A stretch of DNA of 19,743 nucleotides from Chitinophagaceae bacterium (GTDB taxonomy: Bacteria > Bacteroidota > Bacteroidia > Chitinophagales > Chitinophagaceae), in NCBI GenBank assembly GCA_016786965.1, contig JAEUVL010000139.1, forward strand, positions 1 through 19,743, given 5' to 3'. Made by a program: the position numbers and the translations under genes. Under the pieces are notes generated by a model. That model was not told where the DNA came from and did no database searches. It saw only the letters and a program-made list of their open reading frames with translations. How positions within the stretch are numbered: position 1 is the first letter of the stretch; every line of letters begins with the position of its first letter. Of this stretch, positions 1-6,994 are shown in pieces.

Positions 1-1445
1 AGCCGGTTATGCAATTCTATCAGTATCCGTTTTGCCACTTCCTTATCATGCAGGCTTAGTTTTTTACCGGTTTCATCAAACCAGGTCTTCAGGTCTTTTA
101 CCGGCAGGCTGCTTAATTCGCCAATGTTCTTTCCGTTCACCTTTACATACAGGGCTTCCTTACGAAGACGGTAGCCATTGCAGTCCGGGCATTCAGTGCG
201 GCCACGATAGCGGCTCAGCAAAACACGGTATTGCACTTTGTACAACTGCGATTCCACATCCTTAAAGAAATCATTGATACCATATACCCCATCACTTCCT
301 TCCCAAAGCTGTTTGTATTGCTTATCGGTAAGATCAGCCACCGGTTTATGAACAGGAAAATCAAATTTCTTAGCTCCTTTTACAAAATTCTGACGCCACC
401 AATCCAGCTTCTCTCCTTTCCAGGGCGCCACAGCGCCATCATATACACTTAACCGCCTGTCGGGAATGACCAGGTCGGGATCTATACCCAGCACCTGTGA
501 AAAACCTTCGCAGGTGGGGCAGGCTCCAAAAGGATTATTGAAAGAAAATAAGTTGGGCTGTGGTTCTTCAAACTGCATTCCATCCAGTTCAAAGCGGTTG
601 TTGAAATGGAGGAGCCGGGGCCGTTGTCCATTGCCCGCAGACTGTACTTCGAGGTACACATCTCCTTCGCCTTCATAAAAAGCAGTCCCGATAGAGTCGG
701 CTAATCGGTGCTTGTCATCTTCATCAAATTCTTTTACTACAATTCTGTCAACCAGTATATGCGATATCTTTTTTGCTTTCAGTTCCTTATCGCTGAGTTC
801 GATAAGCTCCTCTATTCTTTGAGGTTCTAAAGCACCGCCTGCGGCCGGATTAGGGGAAGCCACTCTTGAAAATCCCTTCTGCACCAAAATGTTCAACTCT
901 TCTTTTATATCCCGGTTCTTGTGTTGCTTAAAGGTGGCCAGTATAAACACTTTGTCCCCTTCATTTAGTTTCAGAATAGCGGCCAGCACATCCGTTACAT
1001 CATCTTTCTTTACTTCATTGCCGGAAATGGGGGAGATCGTTTTGCCGATGCGGGCAAAAAGCAGGCGGAGATAATCATATATTTCTGTCATGCTGCCCAC
1101 CGTACTGCGGGGTGTGCGGGTAATGACTTTCTGTTCGATAGCAATGGCGGGGCAAAGCCCTTTTATAAAATCCACATCCGGCTTATTCATCCGGTTCAGG
1201 AACTGGCGGGCATAGGCGCTCAGGCTTTCAGCGTAGCGGCGCTGCCCTTCGGCATATAAGGTGTCAATCGTAAGGGAGGATTTGCCTGATCCTGACACCC
1301 CCGTAACAACGATCAGCTTGTTCCGGGGTATTTCCACCGTTACATTCTTCAAATTATGCACCCTTGCCCCCTTGATCAGGATATTTTCTGCGGAAATTAC
1401 GGTCTTCGATTTGGCGGGATTTTTCCCTTTTATTGTCTTTTCCAT
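1..1445 (-). CDS. uvrA: UvrA, excinuclease ABC subunit A (N-terminal half, cut by window edge)
   Basis: UvrA is the cytoplasmic damage-recognition ATPase of nucleotide excision repair; it dimerises and loads UvrB onto lesions. The first 481 codons are present, about half of the usual ~940 residues. A Walker A motif GVSGSGKSS lies at residues 49-57, followed by the UvrA stretch with YAESLSAYARQFL, IEQK and the TPRSTVGS motif. The Cys pairs C309/C312 (CPTC) and C419/C422 (CPDCNGYRL), conserved in UvrA, are both seen, with the FSFNNPFGAC context typical of the family. The ABC signature, Walker B and the whole second ATPase half lie beyond position 1. The ATG at 1445 is chosen because the basic N-terminus leads directly into the NILIKGARVHNL start of the first nucleotide-binding domain. 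It is divergent from the sigma factor gene. Identification is secure; only the N-terminal half can be judged. Confidence 0.97.
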   Translation of the reverse strand, partial: MEKTIKGKNPAKSKTVISAENILIKGARVHNLKNVTVEIPRNKLIVVTGVSGSGKSSLTIDTLYAEGQRRYAESLSAYARQFLNRMNKPDVDFIKGLCPAIAIEQKVITRTPRSTVGSMTEIYDYLRLLFARIGKTISPISGNEVKKDDVTDVLAAILKLNEGDKVFILATFKQHKNRDIKEELNILVQKGFSRVASPNPAAGGALEPQRIEELIELSDKELKAKKISHILVDRIVVKEFDEDDKHRLADSIGTAFYEGEGDVYLEVQSAGNGQRPRLLHFNNRFELDGMQFEEPQPNLFSFNNPFGACPTCEGFSQVLGIDPDLVIPDRRLSVYDGAVAPWKGEKLDWWRQNFVKGAKKFDFPVHKPVADLTDKQYKQLWEGSDGVYGINDFFKDVESQLYKVQYRVLLSRYRGRTECPDCNGYRLRKEALYVKVNGKNIGELSSLPVKDLKTWFDETGKKLSLHDKEVAKRILIELHNR

Positions 1446-1730
1446 TTATATATTGGCAAATGTAAAGCCTTATGCAGCTTATTCTTATGGTAAGATTCTT
1501 AACATTTCATTAGCACTGATCATTACATTTTGTTTTTACAAATGTTTGGCAATTTCGTGAAATACCCTATTTTTAATTTCCAATAATCCAAAAAATGAAA
1601 AACTTAAAATTTATCCAGCCTATCGCCTAAACTTCTACTTGTTTTTAACCGATTTTTTATTGCAACCAATATCCATTGAAACGTCTGTGATAGCTATTGC
1701 CATTTCAGAGCAACCTAAACTGTAGAAGTC
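1446..1730. other. Divergent AT-rich intergenic region between uvrA and the sigma factor gene
   Basis: About 285 bases, AT-rich, with several T and A runs. It must hold the promoters of both genes. Apart from the uvrA -7 box, no exact TAnnTTTG box was found in the plus direction; the closest are TACATTTTG at 1524-1532 (one base too long) and TAGCTATTG at 1691-1699. No ORF, tRNA or strong hairpin was seen. Confidence 0.5.
1457..1464 (-). promoter_or_regulatory. Candidate -7 box for uvrA
   Basis: On the minus strand this reads TACATTTG, a perfect match to the Bacteroidota -7 consensus TAnnTTTG. It ends 11 bases upstream of the uvrA ATG, so the leader would be very short. No TTG-type -33 element is seen 19-21 bases further upstream, so this is supported by the -7 box and its position only. 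Confidence 0.4.
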
Positions 1731-2312
1731 ATGAAAGCATTTTTGAAAAAAACCGACCATGAATTAATTCATCTGTTTACAGATGGAAATCTTGACGCCC
1801 TGGAAACCCTTGTCCTCCGCCATAAGGATAAGCTCTACACGTCAATCCTGTTCCTGGTAAAAGACAAATATTTAGCGGAAGACATCTTCCAGGATGCCTT
1901 TATCCGCATTATCGACACCATGCGGGGTGGCCGCTATACCGAGGAGGGTAAATTCCTTCCCTGGGCCATGCGGATAGCACACAACCTGTGTGTGGACCAC
2001 TTCCGTAAAGTAAAACGCACCCCCACCATCCGCAACGGTGAAGACAAAGACATCTTTGAAGTGCTGAACTTCTCAGAAGACAGTGCCGAAACGGTGATGA
2101 TGAGAAGACAAAGTCATGACAGGGTAAGAGATATGCTGCAAAGTCTGCCGGAAGATCAGCGGGAAGTAATTATATTGCGTCATTATGCAGATATGAGTTT
2201 CAAAGAAATTGCCGCTGCAACAAATTGCAGTATTAACACTGCATTAGGACGTATGCGCTACGGATTGATTAATTTGCGTAAGCTGATGACTCAGAAACAA
2301 ATTGCTCTTTAA
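1731..2312 (+). CDS. ECF-type RNA polymerase sigma-70 factor
   Basis: A 193-residue sigma factor of the extracytoplasmic-function size class, containing only regions 2 and 4. Region 2 spans roughly residues 22-95: the core-binding part includes AEDIFQDAFIRI (residues 49-60), and the -10-recognising part includes WAMRIAHNLCVDHFRK. Region 4 spans roughly residues 134-186 (LPEDQREVIILRHYADMSF, then a helix-turn-helix KEIAAATNCSINTALGRMRYGL). It would direct RNA polymerase to a dedicated promoter set. No anti-sigma or FecR-like gene is adjacent, so the signal and regulon cannot be read from context. The ATG at 1731 gives the normal N-terminus. The gene stands alone, ending at a structured region and a bidirectional terminator. 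Family is certain; subgroup and role are not. Confidence 0.95.
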   Translation: MKAFLKKTDHELIHLFTDGNLDALETLVLRHKDKLYTSILFLVKDKYLAEDIFQDAFIRIIDTMRGGRYTEEGKFLPWAMRIAHNLCVDHFRKVKRTPTIRNGEDKDIFEVLNFSEDSAETVMMRRQSHDRVRDMLQSLPEDQREVIILRHYADMSFKEIAAATNCSINTALGRMRYGLINLRKLMTQKQIAL

Positions 2313-2360
2313 AATATTGCCTCACCTCCTCTTCCCCCCCGGAAGTATAGGCTAAGGTTT

Positions 2361-2452
2361 TGTCATTCTGTATCTCCATCCGGAGTTAAACGAATTTCGG
2401 TCCCCGAAGTTTTTGTTTGCTTGCCATACCGGAAGGCTGGTACAGAATGACA
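2361..2452. repeat. Structured intergenic inverted-repeat element
   Basis: A perfect 12-bp inverted repeat, TGTCATTCTGTA at 2361-2372 and TACAGAATGACA at 2441-2452, encloses 68 bases. The interior can fold further: CTCC/GGAG at 2374-2385, TTCGG/CCGAA at 2396-2408 with a 3-base loop, and GCC/GGC around 2423-2437. It lies between the sigma factor stop and the terminator. The layout resembles small palindromic intergenic repeats (REP- or MITE-like), but no second copy exists in this window, so repeat status is inferred. Confidence 0.5.
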
Positions 2453-2460
2453 CCAAATTG

Positions 2461-2496
2461 AAAAAGCCCCTGTAAGTAATTGCAGGGGCTTTTTTT
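2461..2496. terminator. Bidirectional rho-independent terminator
   Basis: GCCCCTG (2466-2472) pairs with CAGGGGC (2483-2489), and flanking A and T runs extend the stem. The T run at 2490-2496 serves the plus strand (sigma factor gene) and the A run at 2461-2465 serves the minus strand (dsbD). The two genes converge here, so one hairpin can terminate both. Confidence 0.85.
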
Positions 2497-2514
2497 ATTT
2501 CTTTACTCAACAGA

Positions 2515-4476
2515 TCATTTCTTTTTGTTTTTTTCAAACGCTTCCAATCCGCATTGCAGCCATTCTATAAAAGCATTGGCATTGGGTGTATAGAATTTTG
2601 ATTTCGTTAGGGCTATCTGTTCAGGACTGATGATGGCATACTGCGGCTGTGATACGGCTCCAAAGTTGGCTTTCTGAAAGGCAGTCCATTTATCGCCAAT
2701 GGTTACCACACTTTCTTCGTTACCGGCAGAATCGGTATATGTTATCCTGTCCTTCAATGGTAATTTGGTACGCTCGTCCACATATAGTGACACTACGACA
2801 AAGCGGGTTCGCATAAGGCTGTCCACTATATTATTGGTCCATACTTTTTCTTCCATCCGCCGACAGTTCACACAGGCCCAGCCTGTAAAATCAATAAGCA
2901 CAGGCTTGTTTTCTTCTCTCGCTTGCTTTAATGCCTTTTCCAAATCGTTCACTATAGGTTTTACACCTTTAGCATGCAGCACATGGTCCGGATAAATACT
3001 GTATGACAATGGTGGTGGAAAACCACTCAGTAATTTAAGGGATGCATATTTTGTATTCGTAAGGCCAGGCACCAGGTAGAGGGTGAACGCACCAAACAAA
3101 ATGGCAAAGAATATTCTGACGGATGACATCCTTTTTTTGACCGCTCCGTTCCTTTTATTGAAGGCACCCAAAAGATAAAGGGTGGATAGCAGACCTATGA
3201 TCACCCAAAGCCCAACAAATATTTCCCGTTTTATAATGCCCCATTGCTTCACATTATCTGCATTGGCCAGAAACTTTACTGCCAGTGCCAGTTCTACAAA
3301 TCCCAGCACCACCTTTACTGTCGTCATCCACCCACCGGATTTTGGTAGTGACTGTAGCCAATGGGGAAACATGGCGAACAGGGCAAAAGGCAAACTCAAT
3401 GCAAGACCAAAACCTGCTGCACCAGCTGTGAGAGGCCAGGCACCACCGCTGGAAGTTCCTACCAGCAGGGTTCCCAGAATGGGCCCTGTGCACGAAAATG
3501 AAACAATAGTAAGAGTGGCCGCCATGAAAAATATGCCTCCAAGGTTGCCCAGTCCGGATTTTGAATCTGCCCGGTTGGCAATACCGGATGGCAGGGTGAT
3601 CTCGAACAAACCAAAGAAGGAAAGGGCAAAGAATACGAAAATGGCAAAAAAGAAAATATTCAGCCACACATTGGTGGAAATATTATTGAACACCTCACTC
3701 CTCGCAGAGTCAACAAAATGAAAAGGAATAGTGATGGCGGTATAAATAAGAAAGATGAACAGCCCATACATAATGGCATTAAATACACCTTTCTTCTTGT
3801 CAGGTGATTTTTTGGTAAAGAACGTTACCGTTACTGGTATCATGGGAAAAACACAGGGTGTAAGTAATGCGACAAAACCACCAAGAATACCCAGCAGGAA
3901 AATGGCCAGTATGCTTTTGCCTTTAGTTCCTTCATCCCCGCAATTATTCACCGGGTTATTCAGATCAATAGAATCAACTTTGATGGTCGTCGTTGCTTCC
4001 ACCCCACCTTCCAGGCTTACCACAAAATTCTTCTCTGCGGTGTAGTATTCATCATTCCGGCCGTAACTGTATGTCAATGTTCCCTGCAATTTCGCAGGCA
4101 CCGTTCCGGCTATTTGGATGGTGGCCTTCCAGCTTATATTTTGTTCATACACTTTTACCTTAGTGTTTTCAAATATAGGGCTGCTGATCTCCAGCGGCTC
4201 ATTGGATAAGCCAAATTCTCCCTGCTGCTGTACTGATGAATCGGCAAATCTTAATTCAGCCGTCTTTACCTCCAACAACACCTGGTTGGGTGCATATATC
4301 TGCCAATTGCCCGATACAGCTCCAGTAAAACTTAATTCATAACGGCCTTCCCCGGTCTTGCGGCTCTGCACATCAAGTTGCTGTACGGCACCGAGGCTGT
4401 CCTGTGCTGATGCAACGGTAGTAAGAATTAGCAATGTGAGAGTGAGAGCAGTTATTTTTCTCAGGAGTGAAAACAT
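2515..4476 (-). CDS. dsbD: DsbD, thiol:disulfide interchange protein (N-domain without its cysteines)
   Basis: DsbD passes electrons from cytoplasmic thioredoxin through the inner membrane to periplasmic disulfide-handling proteins. The 653-residue protein has a signal peptide (1-24), a DsbD-alpha-like beta-sandwich domain (about 28-155), about eight membrane helices (about 187-470) and a C-terminal thioredoxin-like domain (about 505-645). The membrane cysteine pair is seen as C208 (LLTPCVFP) and C329 (SFSCTGP). The thioredoxin site is C535-VN-C538 after GWA, with a probable cis-proline at P611 (SQPQY). The N-terminal domain lacks the usual Cys pair: the place of Y.TC....C in the upstream protein reads YSYGRNDEYYTAE. 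It is the second gene of a two-gene minus-strand unit, 73 bases after the small DsbD-alpha-like gene, with a terminator-like hairpin between them. Confidence 0.95.
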   Translation of the reverse strand: MFSLLRKITALTLTLLILTTVASAQDSLGAVQQLDVQSRKTGEGRYELSFTGAVSGNWQIYAPNQVLLEVKTAELRFADSSVQQQGEFGLSNEPLEISSPIFENTKVKVYEQNISWKATIQIAGTVPAKLQGTLTYSYGRNDEYYTAEKNFVVSLEGGVEATTTIKVDSIDLNNPVNNCGDEGTKGKSILAIFLLGILGGFVALLTPCVFPMIPVTVTFFTKKSPDKKKGVFNAIMYGLFIFLIYTAITIPFHFVDSARSEVFNNISTNVWLNIFFFAIFVFFALSFFGLFEITLPSGIANRADSKSGLGNLGGIFFMAATLTIVSFSCTGPILGTLLVGTSSGGAWPLTAGAAGFGLALSLPFALFAMFPHWLQSLPKSGGWMTTVKVVLGFVELALAVKFLANADNVKQWGIIKREIFVGLWVIIGLLSTLYLLGAFNKRNGAVKKRMSSVRIFFAILFGAFTLYLVPGLTNTKYASLKLLSGFPPPLSYSIYPDHVLHAKGVKPIVNDLEKALKQAREENKPVLIDFTGWACVNCRRMEEKVWTNNIVDSLMRTRFVVVSLYVDERTKLPLKDRITYTDSAGNEESVVTIGDKWTAFQKANFGAVSQPQYAIISPEQIALTKSKFYTPNANAFIEWLQCGLEAFEKNKKK

Positions 4477-4490
4477 GTCCGGTATTTTAT

Positions 4491-4523
4491 AAAAAACAAA
4501 CGAGTCCCCAAAAAGAACTCGTT
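4491..4523 (-). terminator. Terminator-like hairpin between the two dsb genes
   Basis: Read on the minus strand, AACGAGT (4523-4517) pairs with ACTCGTT (4505-4499) across an 11-base loop and is followed by TGTTTTTT (4498-4491). The T tract ends 14 bases before the dsbD ATG. It could end part of the transcription after the small upstream gene and so lower dsbD expression, or it could act as an attenuator. The seven-pair AT-containing stem is only moderately stable. Confidence 0.45.
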
Positions 4524-4549
4524 CTATGAAGTATCCTTAACAATCGATT

Positions 4550-5005
4550 TTATTTTATAGCTACGCTAAAATTAACCGTTTTGGGTGGCAGGCATTTTTT
4601 ATCATCACAGGTCTGGTACTCCACCTTGCCGCTGAAGTTTGTTTTTACATTGCCTTTCATTTTTATCTTTTGCACAAAATCCACGGTACGGGAATACTGG
4701 TTGGCTGATACGCCCAATGTGGCATCTTTCATCACTTCCATTTTACCCACTTCTTTTATTTTGCCTTCTTTAGTAAACAGGGGATTTGCATTCACAGTAA
4801 ATGTGGTGGGTATAGCAATGGCATCAGCAGGCTGGCTTTGTGAATAAAGATGCCAGTTGTTTTGAATAGTGGCCGTCATGTGCACCTCGTACACTTTATC
4901 AGATACCTTGGTCGCGGTAAAACTCCAGGTAACAGGGCTGAGCTGGGCTTTTGCCGAAATCATGGTAAAAAGTGCTATCGCAAAAATGGCTGTTCGTTTC
5001 ATCAT
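4550..5005 (-). CDS. Stand-alone DsbD-alpha-like periplasmic protein with Cys pair
   Basis: A 151-residue exported protein that corresponds to the N-terminal (alpha) domain of DsbD, which carries electrons out to substrates such as DsbC, DsbG or cytochrome c maturation factors. Residues 1-20 form a signal peptide ending in AKA. The remainder is beta-strand-rich (WSFTATKVSDKVYEV, IQNNWHLYSQSQ), ending with a Cys pair C133-DDKK-C138 followed by LPP, as expected for the DsbD N-domain active site. It is the first gene of the dsb unit. The downstream DsbD has a similar domain at its own N-terminus but without cysteines, so this protein may be the actual terminal electron carrier. The ATG at 5005 starts directly at a basic n-region; a second Met follows at once, and either could be used. 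Confidence 0.85.
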   Translation of the reverse strand: MMKRTAIFAIALFTMISAKAQLSPVTWSFTATKVSDKVYEVHMTATIQNNWHLYSQSQPADAIAIPTTFTVNANPLFTKEGKIKEVGKMEVMKDATLGVSANQYSRTVDFVQKIKMKGNVKTNFSGKVEYQTCDDKKCLPPKTVNFSVAIK

Positions 5006-5073
5006 ACATTGTTTTATTCAGGTACGCAAAAATCAGACTTATTGTTCTACCGGTTTGTTAAAACTCTCTTGTG

Positions 5074-5081
5074 CAAATTTA
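5074..5081 (-). promoter_or_regulatory. Candidate -7 box for the dsb pair
   Basis: The minus strand reads TAAATTTG, a perfect TAnnTTTG match, about 70 bases upstream of the DsbD-alpha-like start and downstream of the purQ stop. No clear TTG element is found 19-21 bases upstream. It implies that the dsb pair has its own promoter rather than depending on purQ read-through. Confidence 0.4.
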
Positions 5082-5151
5082 TATCCCTTCCGGCTAAAGA
5101 ATTTGTAAGCCGGCTGACCAACCAGTCTCCCGGCCACTGATGGCCTTCTCC

Positions 5152-5823
5152 TTACACAAGTTGCTCTGCCATCAGCAGGGTCCGGATTATTTCCTGCCCA
5201 TCCGTATTTCCCAAAACCGGGGAGCAGGCCCTTTCCGGGTGCGGCATCATGCCAAATACGTTGCGGCCGGCATTACAAATACCGGCAATATTCCGGGAGG
5301 CATTATTAGGATTGGCAGCCGTGGTTATCTTTCCGTTTTCATCACAATAATAAAAGATCACCTGCCCGTTCGCTTCCAGTTCATCCAGTGTTTTCTCGTC
5401 CGCATAATACCTTCCCTCGCCGTGGGCCACCGGAATTTTATACACCCTGCCTGTATCATTGGTAAGAAATACGTTCTTGCATACAAACTGCTGGTGCCCG
5501 TTGCGCAATAAAGCGCCTGGCAGCAAATGCGATTCGCATAAAATCTGGAACCCGTTACAAACCCCAAATACCTTTCCTCCGGCATTGGCGAATTCGATCA
5601 CACTCTGCATCATAGGGCTGAAGCGGGCGATAGCACCACACCTCAGATAATCGCCATAAGAAAAGCCACCAGGTAAAATGATGCAATCATCCGTATCGAA
5701 CCGGCTAAGGTCCTTGTCCTTGTGCCATAGCATACTTACCTCCTGCCCAAGGTCATGGCTGAGGGCATCGTACATATCTCTGTCGCAATTAGAACCGGGG
5801 AAAACTACAACGCCAAACTTCAT
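5152..5823 (-). CDS. purQ: PurQ, phosphoribosylformylglycinamidine synthase glutaminase subunit
   Basis: PurQ releases ammonia from glutamine for PurL, which converts FGAR to FGAM in purine synthesis (cytoplasm). The 223 residues match the separate PurQ subunit of the three-protein PurSQL enzyme. The class I glutamine amidotransferase triad is visible: nucleophile C89 in GVCNGFQ, then H195 and E197 in MPHPERA. The N-terminal MKFGVVVFPGSNCDRD and the PGGFSYGDYLRCGAIAR oxyanion region are characteristic. Neither purS nor purL is adjacent, so the gene is isolated from its partners here. The ATG at 5823 gives the canonical N-terminus. The upstream flank carries a clear promoter box and a palindromic element. 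Confidence 0.97.
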   Translation of the reverse strand: MKFGVVVFPGSNCDRDMYDALSHDLGQEVSMLWHKDKDLSRFDTDDCIILPGGFSYGDYLRCGAIARFSPMMQSVIEFANAGGKVFGVCNGFQILCESHLLPGALLRNGHQQFVCKNVFLTNDTGRVYKIPVAHGEGRYYADEKTLDELEANGQVIFYYCDENGKITTAANPNNASRNIAGICNAGRNVFGMMPHPERACSPVLGNTDGQEIIRTLLMAEQLV

Positions 5824-5849
5824 GTGCAGGGATTTTGGGTGATGAGAAG

Positions 5850-5857
5850 CAAAGATA
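5850..5857 (-). promoter_or_regulatory. Candidate -7 box for purQ
   Basis: The minus strand reads TATCTTTG followed by C, a perfect TAnnTTTG box, giving a leader of roughly 20 bases before the purQ ATG. The sequence that would act as the -33 region falls inside the left arm of the palindromic element at 5862-5981; no TTG is seen at the usual spacing. Confidence 0.5.
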
Positions 5858-5861
5858 AATC

Positions 5862-5981
5862 ATTAGATGACAGATGATAACTGGCAGATAATAATTCTTT
5901 AATGTAAAAACCTGCTTATAGAAACAAAAAGTCTGAGACAGGAAGAACTTATCACTTTTATCTTTTCACTATTATCTGTTC
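5862..5981. repeat. Palindromic intergenic element, copy A
   Basis: The left arm begins ATTAGATGACAGATG (5862-5876). The right arm (5949-5981) is an imperfect inverted match: over 24 aligned bases starting ACAGAT, 16 agree with the left arm. The first 15 bases are identical to the left end of another element at 10803-10817, and over 33 bases the two left arms agree at 26 positions. The element fills the gap between the stop of the membrane protein gene and the purQ promoter. It encodes nothing obvious. Confidence 0.5.
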
Positions 5982-6971
5982 TTACCATCCCGGCCCGGCA
6001 TACTGGTACCCCAGTATAAAAGCTACGGTAGCCCAAAATAATATGACCGGCAATATCCGCAAAGTGGAATAAAAATAGGTGCAGGCATGAAAGGCAGCAA
6101 AAGGTATGGCCGCCATTATCCAGTTCTCAAAACCGGAAGTATTATTTACAAATGGTATAAATACAGCGCCAAGCAGGTACAGCAGCAGCAGGCTCCAGCC
6201 TTTTCGCACCTGTATCAGCATTTTCCGGAGGCTGTCCTGTACATAATAACCTCCCATAAGAAAAGGAGCAGCCAGTAAAAAAGCACTCCCGGCCAGCCAC
6301 AATGATTGTTTAACCACCGGCAGGCTTACAGAAAAATAAGGCAGCAGGTTCTGCCAGCTCCACTTATCATCAATAAAAAGATAGACGGCATAAAAATAAA
6401 ATGGGGTGGTGATCCCCGCCAGGCAAAGCACCCATTCATTGAGCCTGAAAGGGCGCATCACGGCCAGGGCCAGCAATATCCAGATAGTAAAGGTGAGGGA
6501 AGGAAAGAATATAAAGGACGCCACCCCAAGTGCCAGCCCGATATTGAAAATAGCCCCTTTTGCATTGGGCTGATTGTATGTTCTGAACAGGGCAGATAAT
6601 ACAAACAGGAGAATGGTGTTCACCAGGAGTGGAGCTGAAAAGTAATTCCATTCCGGCAACAACGAAGTGATCAGCATATAGGCCATTCCCGGAAAATAGG
6701 TTGGCTTACTCATCATCCGCTGATTGTTGATGAAGCGGGTCAGCATTACGGCCTGCAGGAACAATAGTGTAAATGCCAGCAGCGGGTATAGCATGGGATT
6801 TGCCGCAGCAGTGGGGGCAAAAAAATCCAGTATTCCTTTATAGAGAAACCCATCTTCGGGCTTGCCTGCCACCTGGTGTGGATGCCGGAACATGGGCAGT
6901 TTGATAAGTACACCAAAGACCAGCAATACTAATATGTTTGCCGGGTTTTTCTGTTTAAAGATACCTGTCAC
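5982..6971 (-). CDS. Polytopic membrane protein of unknown function (DUF6427-like)
   Basis: A 329-residue protein made almost entirely of membrane segments, about nine to ten helices. Examples are ILVLLVFGVLIKLPMF, YPLLAFTLLFLQAVML, LLVNTILLFVLSALF, LTFTIWILLALAVM, SLLLLYLLGAVFIPFV and LRILPVILFWATVAFIL. The start MTGIFKQKNPANILVL and overall layout recall the Bacteroidota DUF6427 family, judged from memory only. No catalytic motif was recognised. The start is GTG at 6971, chosen because the first helix follows at once and no earlier start is available before the upstream gene's stop. It lies 23 bases after the secreted-protein gene 6995-8521, so the two probably share a transcript. Confidence 0.75.
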   Translation of the reverse strand: MTGIFKQKNPANILVLLVFGVLIKLPMFRHPHQVAGKPEDGFLYKGILDFFAPTAAANPMLYPLLAFTLLFLQAVMLTRFINNQRMMSKPTYFPGMAYMLITSLLPEWNYFSAPLLVNTILLFVLSALFRTYNQPNAKGAIFNIGLALGVASFIFFPSLTFTIWILLALAVMRPFRLNEWVLCLAGITTPFYFYAVYLFIDDKWSWQNLLPYFSVSLPVVKQSLWLAGSAFLLAAPFLMGGYYVQDSLRKMLIQVRKGWSLLLLYLLGAVFIPFVNNTSGFENWIMAAIPFAAFHACTYFYSTLRILPVILFWATVAFILGYQYAGPGW

Positions 6972-6994
6972 GGATAAAGGACCTTGTTTAAAGC

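Noticed and set aside
3182..3721. 179-codon open frame antisense to dsbD (plus shorter same-strand ones at 3254-3667)
   Set aside because: The dsbD frame has complete motifs across this stretch; these frames are proline/serine-rich shadows.
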